Below are positions 8,489-16,685 of a DNA stretch of 64,000 nt, piece by piece (the first letter of the stretch is position 1; every line of letters starts with the position of its first letter). The notes below the pieces were generated by a model that worked only from the letters and a program-made list of their open reading frames with translations, was not told where the DNA came from and searched no databases. Source of the stretch: DATATV01 sp036268615. Its GTDB lineage: Bacteria; Actinomycetota; Actinomycetes; Mycobacteriales; Pseudonocardiaceae. The position numbers and the translations under genes are program-made. The DNA lies in contig DATATV010000065.1 in NCBI GenBank assembly GCA_036268615.1, positions 1 to 64,000 of the forward strand. Reading direction: 5' to 3'.

Positions 8489-9322
8489 GTGGCACCCCCC
8501 GCGCACTGGCGGCCAGGCCTGGTTGCTCTGGACATCGACGGCACGCTGTGCGTTGAGGACGATCGCACCGCCACCACCGCGCACACCAGGATCAGCCCCG
8601 CCGTGCGCGCCGCGGTCGACGCCGTCGTCCGCTCGGACACCCACCTCGTGCTGTGCACCGGCCGGTCGCTGCTGGGCGTGCGCCCGTTCCTGGCCGAACT
8701 CGGCCTGGCCCGCGGCACCGCGATCTGCTCCAACGGCGCGGTCTGGCTGGACGCGGCCACCGGCGACGTGCGCAGCAAATCCGTCTTCGACCCGGTCGAA
8801 CCGGTGACGATCCTGCGCGACCTGCTGCCCGATGCGATGTTCCTGCTGGAGGAGCTGGGCGTCGGCAACCGCACCAACGTGCGCCACGAACTGGGCTACC
8901 ACGGCCAGCACCGGGTCGTCGACTTCCCCGAACTGGTGGCCACCCCGACCACCCGGCTGAGCATCGGCTGGCCCGACCACACCGCCGCGGACCTGATGGC
9001 GAAACTCGATGGCGTGGTCCTGCCCGGCGTGCACTGCACCTACGCGGAGGCCGCCGCCGGCATGGCCTGGATGTTCGCCTCACCCGCCGGGGTGACCAAG
9101 GGGTCATCACTCGAACGGCTGAGAATCGAACTGGGTGTGCCGGCTACCGACACCCTCGCCGTCGGCGACGGCACCAACGATCTGGAGATGCTCGCCTGGG
9201 CCGCGCACGGCGTCGCGATGGGCCAGGCCCCGGAAGTCGTCCGCCAGGTCGCCGACGAGGTGACCGCCCCGGTCACCGAGGACGGCCTGGCCCACGTGCT
9301 GGGCCGCTGGTTCCGGCCCTGA
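8489..9322 (+). CDS. HAD-superfamily phosphatase, Cof-type
   Basis: 277 residues with all HAD motifs: DIDGT near residue 14-18 (nucleophile Asp), CTGR with the following Ser for motif II, Lys in TKGSSLERL for motif III, and GDGTNDLEML for motif IV. The large cap between motifs II and III places it in the Cof/IIB class, which hydrolyses sugar phosphates, flavin mononucleotide or similar phosphoesters. The specific substrate cannot be read. The start is GTG 8489, with TACCGT (8476-8481) 7 nt upstream as a possible leaderless -10. Monocistronic, divergent from the TetR gene. Confidence 0.9.
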   Translation: MAPPAHWRPGLVALDIDGTLCVEDDRTATTAHTRISPAVRAAVDAVVRSDTHLVLCTGRSLLGVRPFLAELGLARGTAICSNGAVWLDAATGDVRSKSVFDPVEPVTILRDLLPDAMFLLEELGVGNRTNVRHELGYHGQHRVVDFPELVATPTTRLSIGWPDHTAADLMAKLDGVVLPGVHCTYAEAAAGMAWMFASPAGVTKGSSLERLRIELGVPATDTLAVGDGTNDLEMLAWAAHGVAMGQAPEVVRQVADEVTAPVTEDGLAHVLGRWFRP

Positions 9323-9548
9323 TTCGGCACCGACCGGCCACCCCGACGGGTGACCTGTTCACCCGACCGACGTCAGGGTTGTTCTCCGGGGGTGTCCCGG
9401 ATCCGTCAGCCTCAGGTATGAGCCAGGCTCAGACCATGGTCGCGCCCGGTTGGGGACCTCAGTGGGACGCGGGGACGGCCCGAACCGGGCAGGCTGTCGC
9501 ACATCAGGGGGAACAGCTGATCCTCCAGGACCGAACAGTGGAGGCGTG

Positions 9549-10544
9549 ATGATCGAGGCGGTTGGCCTCACCAAACGGTACGGGCGCACGTTGGCCGTCG
9601 ACGATCTCTCCTTTGTCGCCAAGGCGGGCCGGGTCACCGGCTTCCTCGGCCCCAACGGCGCCGGCAAGTCGACCACGATGCGGATGATCCTCGGGCTCGA
9701 CCGGCCCGACGCCGGTCAGGTCCGTATCGACGGCAAGAACTACCGGTCGCTCAACCGGCCGCTGCGCACGGTGGGGGCGCTGCTGGATGCCAAGTGGGTG
9801 CACCCCAACCGGTCGGCCCGCGCCCACCTGCTCTGGCTGGCCAGGTCCAACGGCATCTCGGCCAAGCGGGTCGACGAGGTGCTCGGCCAGGTCGGCCTGT
9901 CCGCGGTCGCCGGCCGGCGTGCCGGCGGGTTCTCGCTGGGCATGTCCCAGCGGCTGGGCATCGCCGCCGCCCTGCTGGGCGACCCGTCGGTGCTGCTGTT
10001 CGACGAGCCGGTCAACGGCCTTGACCCGGAGGGCATCCTCTGGATCCGGGAGTTCATGCACACGCTGGCCGCGGAAGGCCGGACCGTCTTCGTGTCCAGC
10101 CACCTGCTCTCGGAGATGTCGCTGACCGCGCAGGAACTGGTGGTGGTCGGCAAGGGCCGGCTGATCGCGCAGGCGTCCACCGCCGACTTCATCGCCCAGG
10201 CCGGTGACAACGCGGTGCGGGTGCGCAGCCCGCAGGCCGACACGCTCCGGCTGGCCCTGCTCGACCAGGGCCTGGACGTGCAGCCCGGCGAGGACGGCGC
10301 GCTGGTGATCCCCGGGGTGAGCACCGACCAGGTCGGCGACATCGCCGGCGCCAACGGCGTGGTGCTGCACGAGCTGAGCTCGCAGAACGGCTCGCTGGAG
10401 CAGGCGTTCATGCGGCTGACCGGCGACTCGGTGGAGTTCCGCACCGACACCGCCAAGGCCCTGCTGGCTGCCGAGCAGACCGCGCCGCCCGGAGCCGGCG
10501 TCCCGGCCCCCGACGTCAACCTGACCACCACGGCTGGGAAGTGA
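9549..10544 (+). CDS. ABC transporter ATP-binding protein (ABC-2 type export)
   Basis: 331 residues. Walker A GPNGAGKST lies near residue 38, the signature is a variant FSLGMSQRL, and Walker B VLLFDEPVNGLDPEG is followed by the SSHLLSE H-loop. About 90 C-terminal residues form the extra domain common in DrrA/CcmA-type exporter ATPases. The start ATG 9549 has GGAGG about 6 nt upstream; the frame is open further upstream to 9450, without that support. The permease gene follows after 4 nt. Likely exports a lipid, peptide or drug; the substrate is unknown. Confidence 0.93.
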   Translation: MIEAVGLTKRYGRTLAVDDLSFVAKAGRVTGFLGPNGAGKSTTMRMILGLDRPDAGQVRIDGKNYRSLNRPLRTVGALLDAKWVHPNRSARAHLLWLARSNGISAKRVDEVLGQVGLSAVAGRRAGGFSLGMSQRLGIAAALLGDPSVLLFDEPVNGLDPEGILWIREFMHTLAAEGRTVFVSSHLLSEMSLTAQELVVVGKGRLIAQASTADFIAQAGDNAVRVRSPQADTLRLALLDQGLDVQPGEDGALVIPGVSTDQVGDIAGANGVVLHELSSQNGSLEQAFMRLTGDSVEFRTDTAKALLAAEQTAPPGAGVPAPDVNLTTTAGK

Positions 10545-10548
10545 CCTG

Positions 10549-11307
10549 ATGACTCTGCTCGCTGTTGAACGCATCAAGTTGTTCACCACCCGCTCACCGT
10601 GGTGGTGCATGGTCCTCGCGCTGGTCCTCACGGTCGGTCTGTCCGTGCTGGTCACCACCAACGCCAACGAGAACTTCCCGGCGACGGTGGCCACCAGCCA
10701 GGCCGGCGGCCAGCTCGGCCTGGTGGTGATCATGGTGATGGCCGCCCTCGCGGTGACCACCGAATATCGTTTCGGCACCATCAAGGCCTCCTTCCAGGCG
10801 GTGCCCAACCGGACGGCGCTGCTGACGGCCAAGACGGTGCTGGTGGGCGTCGTGGCCGCGCTCGTCGGCGAGATCATCGCCTTCGTCAGTTGGGCGGTGG
10901 CGTACCTGATCAAGCCGGGCCCGCTGATGGCGCTGACCACCGGTCAGGACTGGCGCAACGTCGCCGGCACCGGGCTGGTCTACGGGTTCGCCGCGGTGAT
11001 CGCGCTCGCGGTCGGCATCCTGGTCCGGCAGACGGCGGGCGCGGTGGCGATCCTGTTGGTCTACTCGCTGCTGGTGGAGAACCTGGTCGCGCTGATTCCG
11101 AAGATCGGCACCAAGATCCAGGAGTGGATGCCCTTCAACATGGCGAACAACTTCCTGTCCGCCGGTGCGCCGCCCTCGGCCGGCGGCGCGGGCAGCCCGA
11201 CAACGCATATGCCACTGTCGCCCTGGGGATCGATGGCCTATTTCGTCGGCATCGCGATCGTGTTGTTGGGCATCGCGTTGGTCAGTGCGAACCGTAGGGA
11301 TGCCTGA
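10549..11307 (+). CDS. ABC-2 type permease
   Basis: 252 residues with six hydrophobic segments, for example MVLALVLTVGLSVLV, LGLVVIMVMAALAV, VLVGVVAALVGEIIAFV, FAAVIALAVGILV, AVAILLVYSLLVENLV and MAYFVGIAIVLLGIALV. This is the half-transporter topology of ABC-2 exporters. The N-terminal LLAVERIKLFTTRSPWW is the cytosolic amphipathic helix often seen in these permeases. It forms an operon with the ATPase 4 nt upstream and would dimerise in the membrane. Confidence 0.92.
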   Translation: MTLLAVERIKLFTTRSPWWCMVLALVLTVGLSVLVTTNANENFPATVATSQAGGQLGLVVIMVMAALAVTTEYRFGTIKASFQAVPNRTALLTAKTVLVGVVAALVGEIIAFVSWAVAYLIKPGPLMALTTGQDWRNVAGTGLVYGFAAVIALAVGILVRQTAGAVAILLVYSLLVENLVALIPKIGTKIQEWMPFNMANNFLSAGAPPSAGGAGSPTTHMPLSPWGSMAYFVGIAIVLLGIALVSANRRDA

Positions 11308-11427
11308 CCGTTTTCGGGAAGAAGTACGGATCGAGCGAAGTTGATCGACCGTAGGCCAGACCACCCGTTCGATGCGGTATCGGGGCGTACCGGACGGGAT
11401 GGGGGTAGGAAAAAGGGGTAGGGCGGC

Positions 11428-11462
11428 GGGTCCGGGACACCATCGGGGGGTGTCCCGGACCC
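11428..11462 (+). terminator. Hairpin terminator of the ABC exporter operon
   Basis: Perfect 13-bp stem GGGTCCGGGACAC / GTGTCCCGGACCC with a 9-nt loop, about 120 nt after the permease stop. There is no clear U-tract, as is common in actinobacteria. Confidence 0.6.
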
Positions 11463-11762
11463 CCGTCGTATCTGGGGTGGGTACTGCACCCGTTCAGTGG
11501 AGCCGAGGTCAGCGGACCCCCGCTAGACTTGCATGATCAACAGAGCCACCGGTCGGGGGCCTCGGCGTGCCGGGGCCGCCGATCATGTTGCGGGTTCATC
11601 AAGTGAAAGGTTCACCGTTTTGGTGCGCCGGGAAAACCATTGTGTTTTTCCGGAAACTTCAACGGAACACGCGGTTAACCAAGTGAGACAAAAATGCGTG
11701 AGTTCACACACAGGAACGTGACAGTAGGAGTATTGCCGCGTTGAATAATGAGTAGTGTGGAG

Positions 11763-11782
11763 TTCACGTGAGTCAACGTGAA
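11763..11782. promoter_or_regulatory. Inverted repeat TTCACG-N8-CGTGAA upstream of the orphan gene
   Basis: Six-base arms 11763-11768 and 11777-11782, 41 nt before the ATG at 11824. A related half-site (GTTCACACA) lies about 60 nt upstream. Candidate operator; the regulator is unknown. Confidence 0.35.
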
Positions 11783-11823
11783 TGGATTAGAGAGACCGGT
11801 CACCGACCCTGTGGAGGTGAACG

Positions 11824-12450
11824 ATGGCGGTTCTCGACCCCGACGCGCCGCCCGAGCGGCGTGCCCACGACGTAGGCGATACCGGTGCATCTGAGACAGC
11901 TGGCGTAGTACAGCCGTCCCCGGCGTCGATTCCAGATCGGATGATCCAGGTCGAACCATTGGTCGAACTGGAATGGCGCCGGGCGGTAGAACCGACCGGG
12001 CCGATCGGCGCGGCGCGGCGCCCGGCACACACCCGGCGAGCGTGGATCCACCGCGCTCCGGAAAGCCAGGTGGTCAAGCTGTACGAAACCACCCGAGCGG
12101 TGGTCGACGAGATGACGGCGCCCTGGTGGCTGCGGGCGCTGGCGGCGGGCAGGTTGCAGTCCCGACTGGGGGGCTGGGCGGTGGAAGACCAGGTCAGCGA
12201 TGTGTTGGACGACAGGGACGGCTGGATGTACATGCCGTGGACCGGTCCCGGCGAGGACGGCTACTGGGAGTACGTCCCGGCCGAGCGAATCGCGAACGCG
12301 GCAATGACGCCGACGACGATCATGTTCACCGACCGCCACAACGGCTGGCTGGACGTGATCCTGGCGCACGCGGACGAGATGCCCGAGCCGGTGCCCATCG
12401 CCAGCCTGGCGGAACTGCGGGTCCGCCTGCCCGAGCTGGAACGGGCCTGA
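11824..12450 (+). CDS. Orphan protein of unknown function
   Basis: 208 residues, not recognised. The N-terminal ~55 residues are acidic and Pro-rich, and a basic patch (AARRPAHTRRAWIHR) follows. The C-terminal 130 residues look folded, with many aromatics (APWWLRALAAG, GWMYMPWTGPGEDGYWEYVP). No signal peptide, membrane helix or catalytic motif is evident. The start ATG 11824 has GGAGGTG 5 nt upstream. It stands alone, with a long regulated-looking upstream region and a strong terminator. Relatives, if any, are probably limited to close actinobacteria (inference). Confidence 0.8.
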   Translation: MAVLDPDAPPERRAHDVGDTGASETAGVVQPSPASIPDRMIQVEPLVELEWRRAVEPTGPIGAARRPAHTRRAWIHRAPESQVVKLYETTRAVVDEMTAPWWLRALAAGRLQSRLGGWAVEDQVSDVLDDRDGWMYMPWTGPGEDGYWEYVPAERIANAAMTPTTIMFTDRHNGWLDVILAHADEMPEPVPIASLAELRVRLPELERA

Positions 12451-12480
12451 GCACCACCGGGCAACCGTCACTCATTTCCC

Positions 12481-12529
12481 AAGGCCGGTCCGGACAGCCT
12501 CCCCGACGGAGGTCGTCCGGACCGGCCTT
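12481..12529 (+). terminator. Strong hairpin terminator after the orphan gene
   Basis: Perfect 15-bp stem AAGGCCGGTCCGGAC (12481-12495) / GTCCGGACCGGCCTT (12515-12529). The 19-nt loop itself contains a small CCTCC/GGAGG stem. It lies 31 nt after the stop codon. Confidence 0.75.
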
Positions 12530-12785
12530 CGCTGCGCTTCTGCCAGTAACCGACCGAACACGCTCGACCAACCGGTCGTCGCGCCAAGCAGCCCGCCGCG
12601 AATCCCGCCCGCACCCTCAAATCACCGGCCGCACCCAAATCACCGGCCAAACCCGGGCTATCTCTGAAACACGCGGCCCGTCAGCGCACCCCGGTCCCGC
12701 GAAGCTCCGGCCGTATCCCTGAAACGTCCCCGGCCGGCCGAGCGCTCCAGCCTCTCAACGCGCCCCCGCTCGCCCAAGATCAACT

Positions 12786-12908
12786 TGTGGATAACTACCC
12801 CACCTGTGGACAACTCGGCCGATCTGAGCTCCGGCCCACCGCTCCCATCAGCGGTTTCCTCCAAACTCTCCACAGTTGTGCACAAAACTATCCACCGGCT
12901 GTGGGTAA
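12786..12908. promoter_or_regulatory. Cluster of DnaA-box-like 9-mers
   Basis: TGTGGATAA (12786-12794) and TGTGGACAA (12805-12813) are exact reverse complements of the DnaA boxes TTATCCACA and TTGTCCACA, and their starts are 19 bp apart. Degenerate relatives follow: TTGTGCACAA (12876-12885), CTATCCACC (12888) and TGTGGGTAA (12900-12908). There is no dnaA, dnaN or gyrB nearby, so this is not shown to be oriC. Confidence 0.55.
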
Positions 12909-13072
12909 CTCGGTCGCACGCGAACGAAGGGAGGATGCCAAGTCGACCATGGTCACGTTTCGGACACCGCATCCCGCTGTATCCGGTGAACTAGTGACTC
13001 GTCCTTCATCCCGGCTTAACATCGCCCGGCGCACTCATTACTGCTCGTGTTGCCCTGCGTACGGAGGACCGC

Positions 13073-13369
13073 ATGTCGTCCGCTTCACCCCCGACCGAGC
13101 CCGGTCGCCGCCCGTCGGGGCTGCGCTGGAACTCGTGGAACCTGCTCCTGCTCCTGCCGCTGCTGATGTTGGTCACCCCGTGGTTCAACATCGACCACCC
13201 GCGACTGGGCGGCATCCCGTTCTTCTACTGGTACCAGCTGGTGTTCGTGCTGGTCGGCGTCGGCAGCGTGTGGATCGTGCACACGATGACCCGCAACACC
13301 TCCGGTGGCGACACGAGCAAAGCCGACCGGCTGTCGGTCGACCAGTTGGACGAGGGGGAGGCGAAATGA
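13073..13369 (+). CDS. DUF3311 small membrane protein (symporter companion)
   Basis: 98 residues with two hydrophobic helices (NLLLLLPLLMLVTPWF and WYQLVFVLVGVGSVWIV) separated by a short PRLGGIPFFYW loop, the DUF3311 signature. Such proteins are found just upstream of SSS-family solute symporters and are presumed accessory subunits, by analogy with small partners of other SSS permeases. The stop overlaps the ATG of the symporter gene (ATGA), so the two are translationally coupled. GGAGG lies 6 nt before the ATG. Confidence 0.88.
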   Translation: MSSASPPTEPGRRPSGLRWNSWNLLLLLPLLMLVTPWFNIDHPRLGGIPFFYWYQLVFVLVGVGSVWIVHTMTRNTSGGDTSKADRLSVDQLDEGEAK

Positions 13370-15018
13370 CCGGCGCACAGTGGACGCAGCTGAGCATCTT
13401 CCTGGTGCTGTTCCTGGCGGTCACCGTGATCGGCTTCCTCGCCGCGCGCTGGAAGGCCGGCGCCGGCATGAACCACCTCGAAGAGTGGGGTCTCGGCGGC
13501 CGGCGGTTCGGCGCGTGGGTCACCTGGTTCCTGGTCGGCGGTGACCTCTACACGGCCTACACCTTCGTCGCGGTGCCCGCGCTCGTGTTCGGCTCCGGCG
13601 CGCTCGGCTTCTACGCGCTGCCCTACACCGCGGTGCTCTATCCGATCGTCTTCCTGCCGTTGCAGCGACTCTGGTCGGTGTCCCGCACCCACGGCTACGT
13701 CACCCCGGCCGACTTCGTCCGCGGCCGCTACGGCTCGCCGCTGCTCGCGCTGCTGATCGCGATCACCGGCATCGTCGCCACGATGCCCTACGTCGCGCTG
13801 CAACTCGCCGGCCTCGAAGCCGTGCTGCGCACCATCGGCCTCAACGGCTCGGGCCTGCTCGGCCACCTGCCGCTGTTCATCGCCTTCGTCGTGCTCGCGC
13901 TCTACACCTTCGCGTCCGGGCTGCGCGCGCCCGCGCTGATCGCGTTCGTCAAGGACCTGCTGATCTACATCGTGATCATCGTCGCGATCGCCTACCTGCC
14001 GAGCAAGTTCGGCGGCTGGTCGCAGATCTTCGACCACGCCTCGGCGGTGCTGGCCAAGCCCTCGGCGACCACCGGCAAGCCGGCCGGCTCGATTCTGCTC
14101 ACCGGGAACAACCAGCTCCAGTACGCCACGCTCGCGCTCGGCTCGGCGCTGGCGCTGTTCCTCTATCCGCACTCGATCACCGGCGCGCTCGCCTCCAAGA
14201 GCCGCAATGTGATCCGGAAGAACATGATCGCGCTGCCGGCGTACTCGGTGGTGCTCGGTTTCCTCGCGCTGCTGGGCTACGTGGCGATGTCGGCCGGGGT
14301 CAAGCCGCTGGTCAACAAGGCGACCGGCAAGCCCGACAGCAACACGATCATCCCGGTGCTGTTCGGCCATGCGTTCCCGGCATGGTTCGCCGGCATCGCG
14401 TTCGCCGCGATCGGCATCGGCGCCCTGGTGCCCGCCGCGATCATGTCCATCGCCGCGGCGAACCTGTGGACGCGCAACATCTACAAGGCGTTCCTGCACC
14501 GTGACGCGACCCCGGCGCAGGAGGCCCGGCAGGCGAAGTGGGCATCGCTGGTGGTGAAGTTCGGCGCGGTGCTGTTCATCGTCGCGATCAACCCGAGCTT
14601 CTCCATCGAGCTGCAGCTGATCGGCGGCGTGCTCATCCTGCAGACGCTGCCGTCGGTGGCCCTCGCGCTCTACGGCCGGTGGCTGCACTCGTGGGGACTG
14701 ATCGCCGGCTGGGTGGTCGGCATGGCCTGGGGCATCTATTTGCTGTACACGCTGCCCGGCGCCACCGGCACCGGCCACTTCGGCAGTTCGGCGCTCGGGT
14801 TGGGCAAGCTCTCGCTGTTCGGCTGGCACCCGTTCGGCACGTCCACCGTGCAGATCTACGTCGGGGTCATCGCGCTGATCGCGAACCTGGTGATCAGCAT
14901 CGTGGTCACGCTGATCCTGCGGGCGACCCGGACTCCGGAGGGAGTCGACGAGACCGACGGCGAGGACTATCACGCCGACGCGTCCGAGACCAAGCCGGAG
15001 CCGGCCCTGGCGAGCTGA
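13366..15018 (+). CDS. Sodium:solute symporter (SSS family), monocarboxylate-permease-like
   Basis: 550 residues with about 13 hydrophobic helices. The N-terminal region SIFLVLFLAVTVIGFLAARW, then LEEWGLGGRRFGAWVTWFLVGGDLYTAYTF, has the conserved GG-R-G...G-Y-ST-like core of the SSS family. The closest class I can name is MctP-type importers of lactate, pyruvate or alanine, an inference from overall pattern and the DUF3311 partner. The C-terminal ~30 residues are acidic and cytosolic. The start ATG 13366 overlaps the DUF3311 stop; an open frame upstream of it is out-of-register extension only. Confidence 0.92.
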   Translation: MTGAQWTQLSIFLVLFLAVTVIGFLAARWKAGAGMNHLEEWGLGGRRFGAWVTWFLVGGDLYTAYTFVAVPALVFGSGALGFYALPYTAVLYPIVFLPLQRLWSVSRTHGYVTPADFVRGRYGSPLLALLIAITGIVATMPYVALQLAGLEAVLRTIGLNGSGLLGHLPLFIAFVVLALYTFASGLRAPALIAFVKDLLIYIVIIVAIAYLPSKFGGWSQIFDHASAVLAKPSATTGKPAGSILLTGNNQLQYATLALGSALALFLYPHSITGALASKSRNVIRKNMIALPAYSVVLGFLALLGYVAMSAGVKPLVNKATGKPDSNTIIPVLFGHAFPAWFAGIAFAAIGIGALVPAAIMSIAAANLWTRNIYKAFLHRDATPAQEARQAKWASLVVKFGAVLFIVAINPSFSIELQLIGGVLILQTLPSVALALYGRWLHSWGLIAGWVVGMAWGIYLLYTLPGATGTGHFGSSALGLGKLSLFGWHPFGTSTVQIYVGVIALIANLVISIVVTLILRATRTPEGVDETDGEDYHADASETKPEPALAS

Positions 15019-15032
15019 ACGAGGAAGTCAGT

Positions 15033-15079
15033 GAGCCCCGGCCGATCAACAGAGGGGGAGGGCGGACCGGCCGGGGCTC
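15033..15079 (+). terminator. Hairpin terminator of the symporter operon
   Basis: 12-bp stem GAGCCCCGGCCG (15033-15044) / CGGCCGGGGCTC (15068-15079) with a 23-nt loop, starting 15 nt after the stop codon. Confidence 0.7.
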
Positions 15080-15513
15080 GCCGGCTTGGCGGCGTTTCCG
15101 CACGCCAACCGGATGCCTCGATGCTAGTGGAGGTATCCCGTCACGACCGGGTGAAACCCGCCCTCACATGGGTGTTCGCACAGCTACCAGACGACCCCCT
15201 CCGCCCGCGCCGGCTACCGTTCCCGCCGCGGCCGACCCGACCCACCCGACCGCGAACACGGCCCAGACAGCTCGATCGTGGACGCACGAACGGATGAGAC
15301 CTCGATCACGGCACGGACCATCCCCGCTGGTCGTTCGTGTCATGACACAGTGGACCGACGCGGCGAGAACCAGTCGCCCCCGGCAAGAAGCAGAAGACGC
15401 CGAACGGACGGCGCCCAGATAGCGGACGGACGGCGCCCGGGTAGAGATTGAGCGTGCGGACAGAGATTGAGCGTGCGGACAGAGATAGGCAACAGTCGGC
15501 GCACAATGGCAGC
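15080..15513. other. Intergenic region upstream of the AraC gene
   Basis: No gene seen. It holds a perfect 12-bp palindrome GTGTCATGACAC at 15337-15348, two copies of GGACGGCGCCC (15406-15416, 15428-15438) and the 19-bp tandem repeat listed separately. A possible -10 TAGGCA sits at 15486-15491, about 22 nt before the ATG. Confidence 0.45.
15443..15486. repeat. 19-bp tandem repeat in the AraC promoter region
   Basis: AGAGATTGAGCGTGCGGAC occurs at 15443-15461 and again at 15462-15480, followed by a partial third copy (AGAGAT). Two identical direct copies this close to the start could be paired activator sites or simple slippage. Confidence 0.75.
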
Positions 15514-15963
15514 ATGCGCGCCATGGACCTCGACGAACTGCGGCACCTGCGGCGCGCCCGCGACCGGATGGATCGCGAGTACGCCCAGCCCCTCGACGTC
15601 GCCGCCCTGGCCCGCACGGCGCTGATGTCGACCGCGCACTTCAGCCGCCGCTTCCGCGAGGCGTACGGCGAGACGCCGTACTCGTACCTGATGACCCGGC
15701 GTATCGAGCGCGCCACCGCACTGCTGCGGCGCGGCGACACGAGCGTGACAGACGCCTGCTTCGCGGTCGGCTGTACGAGCCTCGGCTCGTTCTCGGCCCG
15801 ATTCACCCAGATCGTCGGTGAGACCCCGAGCGCCTACCGCGCCCGCGATCACCGCGAGTTCGAGGTGGTGCCGGGATGCCAGGCGATGGTGCTGACCCGG
15901 CCGCGCAAGCCCGCTCGGGGGTCGGTCAGTTTCGGAGAAGCATCGGTGTCCGCGCCCGCATAG
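15514..15963 (+). CDS. AraC-family transcriptional regulator (DNA-binding domain only)
   Basis: 149 residues from ATG 15514. Two helix-turn-helix units make up nearly the whole protein: LDVAALARTALMSTAHFSRRF and VTDACFAVGCTSLGSFSARF, with the AraC-typical PYSYLMTRRIERA linker and GETPSAYR end. There is no N-terminal ligand domain, so effector sensing must be indirect or absent. The frame opens at 15448, but that part is encoded by the tandem promoter repeat, so I use 15514. It is followed after 10 nt by a VOC-fold gene; AraC-VOC pairs are common and usually co-regulated. Confidence 0.88.
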   Translation: MRAMDLDELRHLRRARDRMDREYAQPLDVAALARTALMSTAHFSRRFREAYGETPYSYLMTRRIERATALLRRGDTSVTDACFAVGCTSLGSFSARFTQIVGETPSAYRARDHREFEVVPGCQAMVLTRPRKPARGSVSFGEASVSAPA

Positions 15964-15966
15964 GGT
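15961..15966 (+). promoter_or_regulatory. Putative -10 box (TAGGGT) of the VOC gene, overlapping the AraC stop codon
   Basis: TAGGGT begins at the TAG stop of the AraC gene and ends 7 nt before the VOC ATG, so the VOC gene may also be transcribed as a leaderless message. Confidence 0.35.
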
Positions 15967-15973
15967 CGTGCGC

Positions 15974-16378
15974 ATGACCGTTTCGATCAGTGCCGTGCAC
16001 GTCCTCGTCGATGACCCCGACGCTGCCCTCGCCTTCTACCGCGACACCCTCGGGCTCACCGTGCGCAACGAGGTCGCCCGCGACGGTTTCCGTTGGGTCA
16101 CGCTCACGACCGCCAGTCAGCCCGAGATCCAGATCGTGCTGTCCCAGCCGCACGCCGGCCGCTCGAAGGAGGACGGGGACGCCCTCGCCGCGCTGCTCGC
16201 CAAGGGTGAGCTGCGCAGCCTGCATTTCAGCAGCGACGACCTCGACGCGACTTTCGAGAAGATCGCTGGTTCGCCCGGCGCCGAGGTGTTGCAGGAGCCC
16301 GTCAGCCAGCCGTGGGGCGCTCGCGACGCAGCCGTGCGTGACCCGGCGGGCAACCTCGTCCGCATCGAGCAGGGGTAA
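15974..16378 (+). CDS. VOC-family protein (glyoxalase/bleomycin-resistance fold)
   Basis: 134 residues with two beta-alpha-beta-beta-beta modules: HVLVDDPDAALAFYRDTLGL in the first and a C-terminal RDAAVRDPAGNLVRIEQ. Candidate metal ligands are the His in ISAVHVLVDD, a Glu/Gln mid-domain and the final E in RIEQ. VOC proteins act as lyases, dioxygenases or antibiotic-sequestering proteins, and the activity here cannot be told. The ATG at 15974 is preferred to the GTG at 15968 because it gives the usual short N-terminus. The 3' end, including the stop, is tandemly duplicated (see the repeat at 16364). Confidence 0.88.
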   Translation: MTVSISAVHVLVDDPDAALAFYRDTLGLTVRNEVARDGFRWVTLTTASQPEIQIVLSQPHAGRSKEDGDALAALLAKGELRSLHFSSDDLDATFEKIAGSPGAEVLQEPVSQPWGARDAAVRDPAGNLVRIEQG

Positions 16379-16391
16379 TCGAGCAGGGGGA
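16364..16391. repeat. 14-nt tandem duplication across the VOC stop codon
   Basis: ATCGAGCAGGGGTA (16364-16377) is followed directly by ATCGAGCAGGGGGA (16378-16391), one mismatch. The junction forms the TAA stop. Confidence 0.8.
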
Positions 16392-16685
16392 ACGGACTCA
16401 GGCCGCGCCGAAGCCGGTTCACGCCGAGTCCGGACAGGCCGAGGCCATCCGGGCCCGGGCAAATCGGCTCGAACCGTGTCGGGTCGAACCCGGTCCGATC
16501 CGACGCCCAAACCAGGCGAGCTGAAACCGTTCGAGCCGAAAACCGCAGGCCCGAACCTGGCCGAAACCGGACCCGATCGAAACCGGACCGACCCGAAACG
16601 GGCCAGACCGAGCTGAAACCGGCAGACCCGAAACCGGACTGGCCGAAAACTGGACCGACCCGAAACGGGCCAGACCGACCCAGCC
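16392..16685. repeat. Degenerate CGAAACCGGAC-type repeat region
   Basis: About 290 nt built from short imperfect units around GAAACCGG and GACCGA. The clearest copies are a 27-bp identical direct repeat at 16585-16611 and 16652-16678 (starts GGACCGACCCGAAACGGG). No gene or convincing terminator is visible; it separates the convergent VOC and M20 genes. Confidence 0.7.

Larger units (their letters stand above)
11308..11823. other. 516-nt intergenic region before the orphan protein gene
   Basis: Contains the ABC operon terminator (11428-11462), then a comparatively A+T-rich 280 nt with no convincing gene. An inverted repeat lies near the 3' end (11763-11782) and GGAGGTG at 11812-11818 is a clear ribosome site for the next gene. 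The short open frame at 11533-11721 has no ribosome site or recognisable features. Confidence 0.5.
12451..13072. other. 622-nt intergenic region with terminator and DnaA-box cluster
   Basis: After the terminator comes a Pro/Arg-codon-like C-rich stretch (12540-12740) that I do not believe codes for protein, then the DnaA-box cluster at 12786-12908, then about 160 nt leading to GGAGG (13062-13066) before the DUF3311 gene. Confidence 0.5.

Noticed and set aside
11533..11721. 62-residue open frame upstream of the orphan gene
   Set aside because: No ribosome site, no family, and it lies in an A+T-richer region that looks regulatory.
12786..12908. Chromosomal replication origin
   Set aside because: DnaA boxes are too few, and no dnaA, dnaN, gyrB, rpmH or A+T-rich unwinding region is nearby.
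16392..16685. Protein-coding gene in the repeat region
   Set aside because: The open frames consist of repeat-derived Glu/Pro/Asn/Arg strings with no ribosome site.
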